Source: Bombyx mori
Taxonomy: Eukaryota > Arthropoda > Insecta > Lepidoptera > Bombycidae
Length of the DNA stretch: 64,000 nucleotides
Direction: 5' to 3'
Assembly: GCF_030269925.1 (NCBI RefSeq)
Contig: NC_085121.1
Span: 5,287,501 to 5,351,500 of the forward strand
Position numbers and translations under genes: made by a program. Numbering within the stretch: the first letter of the stretch is position 1; the number at the start of each line of letters is the position of its first letter. The notes under the pieces were generated by a model. The model saw only the letters and a program-made list of their open reading frames with translations, did not search any database and was not told the DNA's origin. Positions 32,742 through 45,850 of this stretch are shown here, one piece after another.

Positions 32742-33000
32742 AACGGCCGTCTGGTGAAGTGGTAAGTGACATGGTCACTACACAAGGGGGTCGCGGGTTC
32801 GAATCCCGCCAAGGGAAGATATTTGTATGATAAATATAAATGTCTTTCCAGGGTTATGGGTGTATATTAAATATATGTATGTGTATAATAAAAATATTAT
32901 ATTTATTTCCGTTATCTGGTACTTGTAACACAAGTTCTTTACGAACTTAGCACGGGACCAGTTAACGTGGCGTGATTGTAAGTATTTATTTATTTATTTA
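32742..33000 (+). mobile_element. tRNA-derived SINE (not Bm1)
   Basis: It has a tRNA-like head with an A-box-like TGGTGAAGTGG and an exact B box GGTTCGAATCC at about 32796. A body ending ACGAACTTAGCACGGGACC follows, then an ATTT-repeat tail. The layout matches common lepidopteran tRNA-derived SINEs. It is not a functional tRNA gene: the acceptor stem does not pair. Confidence 0.75.
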
Positions 33001-33605
33001 AATATTTATATTTATATTATGAAAGTTAATTTATTTTCACATTAAATAAGAAAAAACAAGCAAATATTCTCTTTTATTGAAAATGACTGGTAGGGTAAAT
33101 CACACCATTCATTTTGAAACCATTGTAATAATTTAACGATACTGATTTACTTCTGTTCTAATTATTTCAGTAAACGTAACAACGCCACCACAATTAGGTT
33201 TACCGTATTTTATTTAAGGCCATGTTTTTAAATTCACTATAATTTAATTTTCAAATCATAGCACATAACATAAAATCGACATTTACGTGTTTAGCGTTCG
33301 TCTTGGGAATTGTTATGAATAGCTAAGCATCCTGGCATTCGCCCTCCCCCATAAAGGTCACTTGTCGACCGACCGGTAAGGGCGTCGCCCTACTCTAGCG
33401 CCTGTACTAACTCTAGTGCAATTATGCCATTGCACTTTAAATTCTACTTTTTATTGGGACGTTACGCGTACTACGCCGACTAATTACGTAATTTATTCCT
33501 AATGCTTGACGTGGCTGGTTCTAATTTTGTGTAGCAATTATAAATATACCTACTATGGCACTATTTTCTTTCAGATATTTTTTTCTGTTTTTTTTTTATA
33601 TTATA
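33001..33605. other. non-coding intronic DNA
   Basis: Nothing recognised; a GC-richer patch at 33330-33420 has no open frame of interest. Confidence 0.35.
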
Positions 33606-33610
33606 ATTAT

Positions 33611-33892
33611 ACTAGCTGACCCGTCAGACTTCGTAGTGCCTCAATCGATAAATAAAAGACCTAAACTTTTGTATAAAATAAACTTAAAACAAACAAAAGG
33701 AATCCGTCACATCAAAAGAAAAACAAAATTGTTATTTTTATTTAATTCCGAGCATTTTCTAATTTTTTCACCTTTTAAACCTTCCACAAATAATTCAAGA
33801 CCAAAATTAGCCAAATCGGTTCAGCCGTTCTCGAGTTTTAGCGAGACTAACGAACAGCAATTCATTTTTTATATATAGAGATAGATAGAAGA
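33611..33892 (+). repeat. unclassified repeat (CTAGCTGACCC family), copy 1
   Basis: It starts ACTAGCTGACCCGTCAGACT. It ends with CGGTTCAGCCGTTCTCGAGT and TTTTTATATATAGAGAT. The start motif recurs at 62528. This is a very common insect repeat type whose class I cannot assign with certainty. Confidence 0.55.
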
Positions 33893-34049
33893 TAGATGTT
33901 AGTGATGTTCAAGAATAAGGATAATATGTAGCGTGATATCCTTATCACTATCTATGTCACGTTTAAATTGACATCGCTACTCGTCTACCTCTCCAATATG
34001 AAAAAAAAGTAACATAAGTAGATTTTTTGTACGAAATTTAGTAGTTACC

Positions 34050-34190
34050 CGTATCAATACTGAGATCTTAGAACTTATATCTCAAGGTGGGTAGCGCATT
34101 TACGTTGTAGATGTCCATGGGCTTCAGTAACCACTTAACACCAGGTGGGCTGTGAGATCGTCCAAACAACTAAGCGATTAAAAAAAAAAG
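34050..34190 (+). mobile_element. Bm1 SINE, 3' fragment
   Basis: Runs from TACTGAGATCTTAGAACTTA to the A-tail; 5'-truncated. Confidence 0.9.
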
Positions 34191-35102
34191 TTGATTCTCA
34201 ACAAAGTTCAAACCAACGTATAAGTAAAGTATGTGTGAGGTTGGTGACATCGTATCGTGGGAATCATAATACGTCGTATTATTGTATAATTTTAATCTAC
34301 AGCAATTTTCGCAGCGTCCGCACGTTACGAATACACGTTATAGTAATTCTTAATATATTTTTTCCCGTGTAAATTCATTCAAGACGGAAATTTATATTAA
34401 TATAAAAAGTAAATAATTTTAGCTTAGATTTAACATATTAGACATCGCTTGGGAACATTTAGCTAATGGAATTCTTAAATACATTCCAAACATTAAAATG
34501 ACTTAAATCCGTTATATTGGTGTTAGTTTTAAAAATTTAGCAATACCGTGACCGTTAAGCCCAATAGAGCAGGTGTTTATTGGAACAGAGTCTACAATAT
34601 AAATCCTGCCCCAGTCTTGAGATACGATCCTCAATTGTTTTATAAAAATCTTCCTACTCGTCAAGACATACCTAACACATGAATGTTACATACCATTCCC
34701 TTATCGACAGAAAATTCGAAAAAAAGTTAAAAACTAGATATTGAAACTAGCAAACTTATCATTCTGGGAACGTGTGGTGAAACTATAAAAGCTAACCCAA
34801 AATTAGTAAGTGCTTTAACTATAAGAGGAAATAAAATTTTCTTGAGTGCAATGGTTCTATCTCAAAGATGTTCTAAATAAATTAACTTATATGTTGTCGG
34901 TAGGGCGGGCTTTGTCATTTTCGGTGAACGGGTTGGACTCTGGCTTTTTCCTGTTCTCAATCGTGTCACTCTTGACAGAGTGGTCGTGATCGTCACGTAG
35001 TGTTTGTTCGAAGGGGCAGACTTAATGCATCTCACGATATCCCACTATCTCTCCCTGCGTGAGGCCATTCTACTGCACTGATTTAAGGGACCTTCCAGTG
35101 TT

Positions 35103-35353
35103 TTTTTATTTTTTTTATTGCTTAGATGTGTGGACGAGCTCACAGCCCACCTGGTGTTAAGTGGTTACTGGAGCCCATAGACATCTACAACGTAAATGCG
35201 CCACACACCTTGAGATATAGTTCTAAGGTCTCAGTATAGTCACAACGGCTGCCCCACCCTTCAAACCGAAACGCATTACTGCTTCACGGCAGAAATAGGC
35301 AGGGCGGTGGTACCTACCCGTGCGGACTCACAAGAGGTCCTACCACCAGTGTA
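35103..35353 (-). mobile_element. Bm1 SINE, 5'-truncated
   Basis: T-run and ATTGCTTAGATGTGTGGACG at the left end, to GGTCCTACCACCAGT at the right end; the tRNA head is missing. Confidence 0.92.
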
Positions 35354-35809
35354 GTTTTAATTAGGTCGGTCCACCTCATTTGTGACCACCCGCGCGATCT
35401 TGTACTTGGACTCTGGCTGGAGCGGGTGAAATTAAGCAACCAAACTCATATAGTGTTCTCTACAGAAATCTAGGTCAAATATACAAACATAATTATCAAA
35501 AAACAGAATGCCCTTTTTAGAATCAATTACAAATTTACATAATTTTATAGGACGTATCCTTGTTCGAACGAGGTTTATAGAAAAGATAAGCAATGACAAA
35601 TTGTACCACTGGCTGATGCCCATGAGCGAAGGGAGCAAAAGCAAAGAAAACAAGACATGATTTATCGATAGAATTTATCGAATTTCCACAAACTATATTA
35701 AATCAGATGTAGAAAGCTTTATAAATCAGATGCAAACCATGCAGAAAAACAAAAACATTACATGTTGTTGTCATTTACAAACATGACGCGAGTAATGTTT
35801 TCCAAACTT

Positions 35810-35932
35810 ATATCTCAAGGTGGGTGGCGCATTTACATTGTAGATGTCTATGGGCTCCAGTAACCACTTAACACCAGGTGGGCTGCGAGCTCGTCCACCC
35901 CACTAAGCAATAATAAAAAAAAAAAAAAATTA
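35810..35932 (+). mobile_element. Bm1 SINE, short 3' fragment
   Basis: AACTTATATCTCAAGGTGGG through CACTAAGCAATAATAAAAA. Confidence 0.9.
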
Positions 35933-36584
35933 ACGTAAGTATGGTAGGCGACGTCCCGCGGATGCACGAGCCCCGATCCCTACAACTCAGAGAAAGTGGC
36001 ACAATTTGTCATACGCCACAATTAACTCGACACAAACTCTAAGCACATAAAACAAAGAGACGAACAGCCGGAAACACAACACTTGAATTAATGAAGATCA
36101 TATTATTCAGAGTCAACGTACTCTGTCTTATTCCAGGAAAACAACATATGTTTTAGTTTTATGTATAAATAACTGAGATTTCCTTAATTAATTAGTACTA
36201 TACCCAATTAAATTCAGTATTGCATTGAATATTGAATAATTTTAAAAGCGTTCATCGACTGAAATAATCCTTTCAGACAAGACAAACAATATTCATTACG
36301 GTTTTTAATTGCTTACTTAATTGGCAAGGAACACATTTTGTAAACTAGTTCTCGTTACACAGAAACGTCAAACAATAGCTATAGTTATGAGCGAATGCAG
36401 CAGTTCCCATGATCGAATGTTGATGTAAGTGAGATGTGTTGTTGAATAATTTGATCCCATTATAGAGAAACGAGGAAAATCACATCTTCGCTATAGAAAA
36501 AACGATGTTTTACTGGAAATGAAACACAATAACTCAGCAAACAAAAAGACATGATACACAATTTTTTTACACGCGATTATTTTT

Positions 36585-36829
36585 AATTTTTTTTTTATTG
36601 CTTAGATGGGTAGACGAGCTCACAGCCCACCTGGTGTGAAGTGGTTACTGGAGCCCATGGACATCCACAACATAAATGCGCCACCCACCTTGAGATATAA
36701 GTTCTAAGGTCTCAAGTTACAACGGCTGCCCCACCCTTCAAACCGAAACGCATTACTGCTTCTCGGCAGAAATAGGCAGGGTGGTGGTACCCACCCGCGC
36801 GGACTTACAAGAGGTCCTACCACCAGTAA
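36585..36829 (-). mobile_element. Bm1 SINE, 5'-truncated
   Basis: Left T-run and ATTGCTTAGATGGGTAGACG, right end CCTACCACCAGT. Confidence 0.92.
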
Positions 36830-37616
36830 AACCATTACCCATGATCAACCTTTTGTGGAGTAAACGAATTCGAATTTCTGTTGTTTTCGTCCATGGAATT
36901 GAATGGGATTATTTTATTTTATGCACGATACGTATGTATGTACATATATTCAAGAGATTTCAACGATTATTAGTCATTATTGTTGAGAGAGTTTGATTTG
37001 AATGTTTAAATTAAAGGCGAGTTATATTTTAATTTATTTTTATTGTACTGCCCACGTTGAGGCTATGGGTTTAAGATCTCAATTGTAATGTATGGCAACT
37101 TTCCTATCCTTCAGCATATGACTGCTTGGCAAAAGAAGTAGGCTGGTAATTAGAACACTCAATTTGACGATCGACGGATTGAAGATTTTGAAAAAGGTTT
37201 AACAAACAATATTTTTTTTCTTGTCCTACATTATGCATGGGCGAATCTCACAAATTATCATTTAATAATGCACGACACAATAGTACAAAGTATACTATTA
37301 TAGTAAATTATTCTATGGTAATTCAAAAATTATCATGGATTGAAACTATTTTATTATAATTTTAACAAAGGTGAAGTTTTGTTCCAAGAACATGTTTTAA
37401 TGGCTGGCAACCCTACTTGCGTCTGTCGCGTCGACGGAAACGACGAGTGTTGTACAAACTGCATATGAGCTTCTCAGAAATCGTGGCTTCTTCCCTAAAA
37501 CTCTATTGTTTATGATACTAAACTCTATTGGATATGTTTATTTACTTTCGAATTAGGGTAATCTCCTTAAAAAAATTACTAAAACAAAAATTATGCACTA
37601 AAATATCAAATCATTA

Positions 37617-37867
37617 CATTTTTTTTTTTATTGCTTAGATGAGTGGACGAGCTCACAGCCCACCTGGTGTTAAGTGGTTACTGGAGCCCATAGACATCCA
37701 CAACGTAAATGCGCCACCCACCTTGAGATATAAGTTCTAAGGTCTCAAGTATAGTTACAACGGCTGCCCCACCCTTCAAACCGAAACGCATTACTGCTTC
37801 ACGGCAGAAATAGGCAGGGTGGTGGTACCCACCCGCGCGGACTCACAAGAGGTCCTACCACCAGTAA
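37617..37867 (-). mobile_element. Bm1 SINE, 5'-truncated
   Basis: Left T-run and ATTGCTTAGATGAGTGGACG, right end CCTACCACCAGT. It stops at the same internal point as the copies at 35103 and 36585, which suggests a common truncated subfamily or a preferred stop. Confidence 0.92.
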
Positions 37868-40800
37868 TAAAATAATTAAAGTTCAATAAACAAAGAACAT
37901 TCGATACGTTAAAAGTTAACGTAAATATTTTTTATTATTGTTTGAATGGATTATAAATAATAAATTAGCAAGTTCAAGAACACTTCCCACATAAGTTCGA
38001 TCACGCATAAAAACGCTAACGAAATATTTATGAGCACTCGAATCTAAGAGCGCATGAATCATACATTACAAAGTCTTAAGAAGGTCATTCCTTACGAAAG
38101 ACTGAACTCATTCATAACATCAAAAGAAATCAATAGTCGTAATAGTATGTGTCTTTATTCAATTCCCCTCACGCGAGTTTGACTGCTAAGTACCAAGCAG
38201 TGTGCGAGCCCAGCCTGTTTCGTTCTCAGAAGTCACGATCTTGGCGACTTAACCATTCAATTGTGAGACTTGTGGAAGTAACAGCTGTGCTTCGGTGTTT
38301 GCAGTACAAATGTCTTTTAAATAACGATATGCAAATTTTATTCCATTGATAGATTTGAATTTTCAAACTCTCAATTGATTATTCAATACCCACAATAAAA
38401 ATACTTACTTACAATACTCTAAGTTATCTTGAGCCTATAATTAAAGTTAAACTGGTATCTTATGCCATTTGTATCTATAAATGCATCGTAGCATAAGTTC
38501 TCGTAAGACCACAAACCGATACTAGTACTAGTGTCGTCGTAAAAATAACTCAAATGAATGAACACAATTCTGTATTCTCCTCTCGTCATTTTATGTTTCT
38601 CGTAAGCATACGTTTAAATGAAATAAGTTGCCAGGTAAACAGGTTTTTTTTTTCTAAAGCACACACTCAATATGATGACAGCGCTTTAGTTCTCTGCATC
38701 CTAAAATTTAAAGTAATTTGATATTGAATTAGAATACAATGCATCTTGAAGTTACGTACGTATAGTAAACAAAGCACGTAAAAAGAAACTATTTAAACAC
38801 ACTTTTTACGAAACTACGTCTCACGTAAAAACTTTATGTGTATTGACATACAAATGACCAAATGCTAAGCGGTTGAATTGAAAACATACTTTGGCTTTTA
38901 ATCGAGACCATCATAATCTAGAAAATGACCACCATTTTACTGAGATTATATGTTATGCCATATCATCGCATCTCATTTCATTTAATTTCATCCCAGATGA
39001 TTAATGTCTCAAATTAATCATCTTCATTTCATTTCACTCCATATCATGTTTTATAAAAATATGAATATAAATTAAAATAAGCCATGACTTAAAGGTCTTA
39101 GTTACCAGGTCAAAAAATCCCTTAAAAAAATCAGACCATCATTTGACAGTTCCTAGGTCGTTACGTGTATGGTGACGTCATAGTGGAGCTGAGAGTACTT
39201 AACCAGCCTGGCAAGTGACCGGTGCGCACAGGTGCCCCGACAACAGAGACGCGTACGCTGGTATCCACTTTCAGCTGTTCTCCGCTCACATTTACAAAGT
39301 ATTTAGCGAATTTCAAAAACACGGAAATGTATGGCCTTTATAAAGATCAAACGCTATACTCACGATTCCGAAATTTGTAACCATTTCTCATGTTTCTCAT
39401 GACATGGCTAGATTGAAACAAAGACCGTGTCATTTAACAGAGCCAAAAATTGCACGAAAATTAATTAAACATGTTTACGTTTATTCTTCGGATTTAATTT
39501 AGATTGAAATTAATCGCCAATCTCTTAGAATAAATTTAAGACACAAATAAAATAATTGTGGTAAAATTGTAGTAAAGTGAGTAAAGTAAAGAGAGTAAGT
39601 GGTAAAATTGAGATTGCGTTTAGATCAAAAGGTTGTAAATGCATGCAAGCTCATTAAAAGTCTCATTGACCAACACAAAGGAAAACTTGGAACTATCTTA
39701 TACAAAAATTCATTAGGGAATCAACATACATTACGTAAGTCTCTAAATAACTGCGACATTTTCAGATCGCAGGTAGCAATTTGATATTTACAGTAAGCAA
39801 TTTGATATTGCGGAAATATAGCTGTTTGTTTAACTATAAATATAACTTTATAAACTTATTAAAATTTTGTAAATTTCAACAAAACTCAACTCAGTCATTA
39901 ATAAGTATTGGGGCCATGCAAATAATCCTAATGAAACACTTAAAAACCGTACACCAAGAACGGGAACATTAGGCAACAACACGACTGAAGGTTGATTGCA
40001 ACAAGATGAAAAATTGTACATATTAGTTCCAATCATGCGTTACGAAACATAACATCACGTCTTTACAATAGATAAGTATTTTGGATTACTCATTTATTTT
40101 ATAGTTACTGAAGGCTGTCGCCATTGCCCGTGGACAGCCGCGTTTCCATTAAGGTGTGGCGACACCTATTCACCATTGGAAACAAGTTTGACTTGTCCTG
40201 AATCTCGAAAATATATTTACCGTAAAGCTCTTTGGGATAAAGAAACCATTTAATAACAATCATTTGAGACTATGGCTGTTTGTCTACTATGAACCTTATG
40301 TTACTGATGTAGGACTACTCTTTGCTATTTGATAATTATAAAAACATGAGGCGTGAAACTTAACGATTGCTGTATTACAAATGTACGCATGAACATAAGG
40401 AAGGGCAGTTTACTCGACAGTGCAATTAAATATCTACTATTTAAATAATAAAAAACTTAAAAGTAATCACCGTAGAAGTGGTGCGTTCCGGTATAGATGC
40501 CAATTTCGGTTTATGGAATGCATTTATTGATCGTTTGATATGTTATTAGCGTAAAAAGAGTATCAAAACGTCGATCCGAGTGTATCGAGACGCGGTTCAT
40601 GAGGAGATGGTTAGGCCTCTTTAGATCATGTGCATAACATAGCATGGTCTTTAGAGCAAGACCGCCATAAAGCTTGATCGTAAGTTAAGTTTCTGAATTT
40701 ATCAAAACTGGAGCCAGCCCTTGTCTAGTTCTGATCATAATCAGTTTGATTATATTTTATGGCTCTTCTACAGAGTTTGACATGCTCTAAGTTTCATAAT

Positions 40801-43800
40801 AATTTGGAGTTCCTAATACATTCCATAAGATTGGGTGCGGTGAATTAGCCCATGGAAATGTGCGTGATGCAATCGAGAGCTGTCTACGACTTTAAGTTTA
40901 TATTAAGCTTAATGGATTTTAGATGACCTTTACACTATTTAAAATGCATCATAATAATGTATAAGCTGATGTACGTTCAATATAAAACATTTTAATGTCT
41001 TCTATTAAAAGGAACAATTTTTCTTGCATATTTGTGGTTGGACCTGGTATATTTAGATACTATTTCAATAACAACTTTAAATCAAAAATGCTCTCATAAT
41101 AAAAAACAAAATACTTAGATGCTACTGGATAAAATCTCAACAAGTTTAAACGACTTTGAAAACATATTCAAAGGACGTAAAATAAGCACCTGACTCACCG
41201 GCTTTAGGTCACACGGTCTAATACTCCCATTAAATTCACTTATAAATGGCTTTAAATCATACTTGGCTACAATAATATGAAACCGGTCAAGTGCGTTTTG
41301 AGCAACACAATGTGAAGTGGTTCTGTAGCCCAAAGGATAGGGAGTCGAGGTGTTATGTTGTTGTATGTATGGTTGTATTTTTTATTACAATTCCTCAGAC
41401 ACTATTAAGACCCAAGTTATTCATGAGGTCACCAAAAAAAAATAAGCGAGTATCTAAAAACATGATGTTACCCCAAATCTAGATATCATGGCCACGTATC
41501 TCATTCTTCTTTTTTTCACTCTTTTTTTTCTACCTATTAGCTGGTAGCCTAAGGAGCTATTCCAGCTATATTCTACTAAGCTGTCTAATCAATATGTAAT
41601 AGGATAGTTAGATGGAGAAGACATTTCACGACTCTAGCAGATCCTATCCCTACATTGACATCAAAATTCACCAGAAAATCTTGACTCCATTTTTAAAGAC
41701 TTGAATTTCAAGTCGTTTACTATTATTTTTTCTTTTCTTAATTACTTTACATTGTTTTAATAATCTCATTTATTTAAACGGGGTTTTCTTAAAGATACTC
41801 AACTCTTTTAAAAATTCGAAATTTGGGGTGTTTTATTTGTGTGTTTGTGTGTTTATATGTGTATTGTTATATTTTATTTGGGGGGGGGGTACTTTATTTT
41901 TCTATTTTATGTTTATTTTCTTTTAGTTTAAACCTTTAACTAATAACCTCTGACTTAAAATATCTCAATGGTTGATTAAGACGTATTAAATAAATGAATA
42001 GGATTTTTAACTGGCTACGGAAGCCGAACAATGTTTTTCACACAACTCTTTTAATGTTCTTTTACCTAACCTTGGTAAAAACGAATCACTTCCTTAAAAA
42101 TCCGCTACAATATTCCAATTGTGTTTTAAGTTAACGATATTACATCGCAATTTCAGAACGGACATCGTGAGGGTTAAATCGAGATATGTTATAGTTGTTT
42201 CCAAATTATTTTGTTAGATAAGATTATTGAATAATTTTAACGAACTTAGTGATTTCTCTTCAGTACCATATAGCATTCGTTATTTATAATACCCATGAAT
42301 ATTGTTCAGGTATTTGTTTCTTTGTAAGTCGCGGCTATTCACTCATCGACACCGGTAAGATTGAACCTCCTGGTTTTGGTAAAAAAAATTACGAATATAT
42401 GTTCTCAAATCGATCAGGAATCAAAACCACAGAAGATCAAACTACAAAGTAATTATTTACCGTAAATTCAATTCCGTATCTATGCTGTATTGTCTGGAAG
42501 CTTCTCACATAAATTGCTCCCTATTACGCGAAATTACGACCACACCACAATGTTTGTAACTGTCTCGCCGCTCTTTATGTTATTCGCATTCCACACACGC
42601 ACGTTCAAAAACGAAATCAACTTAACCGAATTCATGTGAAATTTGAGTACATTTCTAAAAAAATAATTCTGTTAACCAAACAAATTCAAGTATAAACGAA
42701 AGTAAGTGTATTTGTAGACATTCGACAGATCCGTCAGCAAGTGAACATTACTCATCAGAAATATATCAAGAAATGAATGTCCCGTTATTTCCTTAGTGTT
42801 ATTAAAGTGAACATTTATTTCGCTGTCAAATATGCAAGTAACAGTTTGTATCATCACTGCTTTCATTTAATACAATAACAAATACAATATCATTAAACAG
42901 AACGAGGCGTCCGATTGACGCGCGCATCAAAAACTGGTTTCTTATTGTTGGCAAAGCGAAGAGGTTAACCCCAAAAAGTATAAACTTCCGAGTCTGCTAA
43001 TGTTTACGATGTTTCAAAACCGTAACAAGACGGGACGCTCTACGGTTTTCAACATCTACAAAATTTGTAAACATGCAATAAAAAGTAATCAATTTGTTAA
43101 TCTTAGTTTCTAGGACTTATCTTGACGTATTTTTTTAAGTATAGGCTCATTATAAATTGTAAATAAGTGATTCATGTGCGCAATGTTGTTAAAAAAATAA
43201 AATGAATCTTTGTCCGTCGGTATTTCTACCAAATAATGACTACAGTAGGTAATGCCCATCAAGAACTTGATTTTATTAAACAATCGTAATTATGTAAAAA
43301 TAATAATTTAATATTCATTTCAAATACATTAAAGAAAGTAAACACCATTAATGACCAATTGGATAAATTAGTCTGAACATAATGGAATATTTATTTCACA
43401 TGAGTGCTCATTATATTTCATACTTGATCAAGTGAGTTTGGTCTGTAATCGTATGTCCAATAAAATGTACTAAATAATATTTATTAAGTTTTTAGATTAA
43501 TTTTAAAATTTTAGTTACATTTCGTTATTTAATAATTTACAGTTTTATTTCAAAGCCAATGTTTGAAAACCTTCCGAAAATCTTTAGCTAACGGTGCGCC
43601 AATGACATTCATAAACATATTTTATTGCTTTCAAATAAACACAGCCTCAAACAAGGCATTACAAGAGATCGTAAACGTAATATTTACATGTTCGGTCCTG
43701 TTGCTTTCTTCGAGTGACTAAAAACATAACATTTTAGCTCGAAATACACCGACGCGACGGGCGAGGTGCCTCGTATTTTAACAATGAATACGTTATGCAC

Positions 43801-44163
43801 GTACACAACAAACGATTTCATTGAAACAAAGTGTCACGAAAATAACATTTCACATTTTTAGTAAAACAGGATTGTTAAGAACGCGATACCGTATCTGATG
43901 ACCTTGAAGTCAAAACTCACTGCGACCGGTTGAATAATTGAGAATAGAACACGTAACCTGCAATCAGATTGAGTGCAATAATATTCAGATAGAGAATATC
44001 CAAGTTCCCCGACCTCAATCTGATAAAGTGTGAAGTTACAATTTAATTTCATTTAAAAAAACTTTGTCTTAGCTATTCAACGTTTGCACGAACGATTTAA
44101 TTGACCCAAACATAGCAAACGATTTTGTTCACACGGAGATAATTAGCGAATAGAACTTATTAT
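37868..44163. other. non-coding intronic DNA
   Basis: Mostly AT-rich unique sequence. A retroposon 5-prime piece lies at 41515-41610 and a G10 run at 41881-41890. A plus-strand frame at 39599-39784 (VVNACKLIKSLIDQHKGKLG) looks slightly protein-like but has no start, splice sites or known domain. No gene is called. Confidence 0.35.
41515..41610 (-). repeat. short piece of GATCCGGCGAGAAACTC retroposon family
   Basis: A T-run followed by CTACCTATTAGCTGGTAGCC and AGGAGCTATTCCAGC matches the poly(A)-proximal end of the family at 61722. The rest is absent. Confidence 0.45.
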
Positions 44164-44290
44164 TAGCGAATAGAACTTAGAACTTATATCTCGCATATAC
44201 GTTGTAGATGTCTATGGGCTCCAGTAACCACTTAACACCAGGTGGGCTGTGAGCTCGTCCACCCATCTAAGCAATATAAAAAAAAAAAGA
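44164..44290 (+). mobile_element. Bm1 SINE, 3' fragment with internal deletion
   Basis: AACTTATATCTCGCATATAC through the A-tail; the AAGGTGGGTGG segment is deleted. The preceding TATTAGCGAATAGAACTTA is partly duplicated. Confidence 0.9.
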
Positions 44291-44952
44291 ATATAACTAA
44301 GGCTTGTGTGTTATTAATCTATTTAAATAGAGTAAGTAGACCAGAGCTTCAAGCGTTCCGGTTCGTGATAAAAACCTAATCTGTTAACATATTGTTACAT
44401 GTCTTATCGTTAGCCTCATCTATGGGCGAGTCCATCGAGTTTGCATTCCGAACAATTGCTGTCTCTCTACCGGTAATTAGAAACTTGTGAATAACGGTAC
44501 GTAATTTGTAGGTAGCGACTCCGTCTCGAATTGACTTGTGTTGTGACACCAGTTTTCTTAGATTCGGGTCTTGAATAATACTTTGTTACAACTAAAACAC
44601 ATTTGTCGAATGACTACGCTGTCATTAAATAAAAAAAATTAAGCCCTGTTTTATAAGGCGTTCATGATTTTATACTTTTTAAGCAAATGCATTCATTTTA
44701 CTTCTTGATTTTTCTTTTGTCGAACCGAATAGAAGGTGCAGATTTTTTATTTATGGCGCGAATGTAGTTTCCCACACAACGCACCGTTGTTCGTATCCGA
44801 TACAAGCACAATCGATATAAAGTGTAAAATAAAGCGGTGCAAAACTTGCCGCTAGGCCACATTCTAAGCAATGTCCCTAATGACTGTAATCAAGCTTTAT
44901 CACATTTCTTGAGCTTTACTGCAAATGAATTAGTCTAGGCGAGTTGAACAAT
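44291..44952. other. non-coding intronic DNA next to exon 1
   Basis: Nothing recognised besides the downstream side of the GTGAGT donor. Confidence 0.35.
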
Positions 44953-44958
44953 ACTCAC

Positions 44959-45757
44959 CGCCACTGCCGTCCGGAAGAGCATACAATACCCCGCAGAGTG
45001 CAGCAGAAACGGCTTCAGTATTTTGTACTGTACATTCATTCGATTCAATTTGAGCTGGTTCAAACAGAGCAAAATCCAGACCATCCATATCACTACGTGT
45101 CGATACCCCATCGTCTTCGGTTACCCGATGGCAAAAGTTTTCTGGTGAATCGACCTCTTTAGGACTACGGCTACAGACTCCGTCGCTAAGGGGATCGCAA
45201 CAGCACGTGTCCGAAAATGGCTCAAAGTCTCTGCAGTCAAATTCGCATCTCTCGAAGCTGTCACAGGTGCACGATGACAAAGCATCATCCGAATCGGAGC
45301 CATCGACCACAAAAACATTATTACTCTGTACAACTTCTTTGTCGTTTTTCGTGGATATATAGAAAACACTAGAAGTATATGGCACTTTTTGGAGTTTTAG
45401 AGAGACGCTATCCGATTTCTTAGTTAGGTATTGACGTGCAGGCTGTTCTGGGATTAAATCATCGATCTGGGTACGACAATCTTCATATCGAGCGAAACTC
45501 GAAGTGTCTGTTAAATTTGACGATCGATCGACAGAGTATACATCAGCGTAAGGATCCGTTGAATCAATTTGTTGTCGGTAAGGTGCGAGCTGTGAGCGAG
45601 TCCCATGAAAAATGGTGGTGTAGGGGCAAGTGTGGAGCGGACGCGTACGGTCCGCACGCCGAGGATAGCTGGCTGCCAGGGGATCCCTGATCGTAGGACC
45701 TTCGTGATTGATATACGCCTCGCTCGTCGACAAAACGTTGTACCGCCAGTCCGGCAT
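44959..45757 (-). CDS. exon 1 of minus-strand gene, Cys-rich acidic N-terminus
   Basis: This first coding exon is 266 codons plus one base. The ATG at 45757 (CAGCCATGC context) is the first Met after an in-frame TAG about 36 nt upstream. The exon ends at a strong donor (GGCAGTGGCG, then GTGAGTATTG) in phase 1. Its base composition is clearly more GC-rich and codon-like than its surroundings. Residues 1-110 are polar with many Tyr/Arg/Asp. Residues 152-210 are acidic and Cys-rich (C163, C165, C171, C175, C185-187, C195). The last 18 residues (EAVSAALCGVLYALPDGS) may begin a folded domain that continues in exon 2 (24376-24255). No signal peptide or membrane segment is seen. I do not recognise the gene; a signalling or scaffold protein is a guess. 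Confidence 0.8.
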
Positions 45758-45850
45758 GGCTGACAGCGACCATACTAAGCGTACACGCTACAGGTTTTCA
45801 CTCATCGCTTACTACAAAGGCACTCAGTTATTGTATGTATTATATTTAGT
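45758..45850 (-). promoter_or_regulatory. 5' UTR side of minus-strand gene
   Basis: Upstream of the ATG, an out-of-frame ATG (45773) overlaps the start, and candidate acceptors exist (CCTTTGTAG at about 45813, GTACGCTTAG at about 45777). The 5' UTR may therefore be spliced to a distant leader exon. No TATA or initiator could be assigned. Confidence 0.3.

Larger units (their letters stand above)
24377..44958 (-). other. 20.6-kb intron of minus-strand gene
   Basis: The interval between the donor at 44953-44958 (GTGAGT) and the acceptor at 24377-24378 (AG). It is packed with Bm1 copies, a Helitron, a MITE, a Cys-rich transposon remnant and a tRNA-derived SINE. Other exons inside it are possible, but the phases of the two flanking exons fit directly. 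Confidence 0.6.

Noticed and set aside
32742..32820. Possible tRNA gene with an exact B box
   Set aside because: The acceptor stem does not pair and a SINE body with an ATTT tail follows, so it is a tRNA-derived SINE.
39599..39784. Plus-strand frame with a slightly protein-like sequence
   Set aside because: The start is GTG, there are no clear splice sites and no family match.
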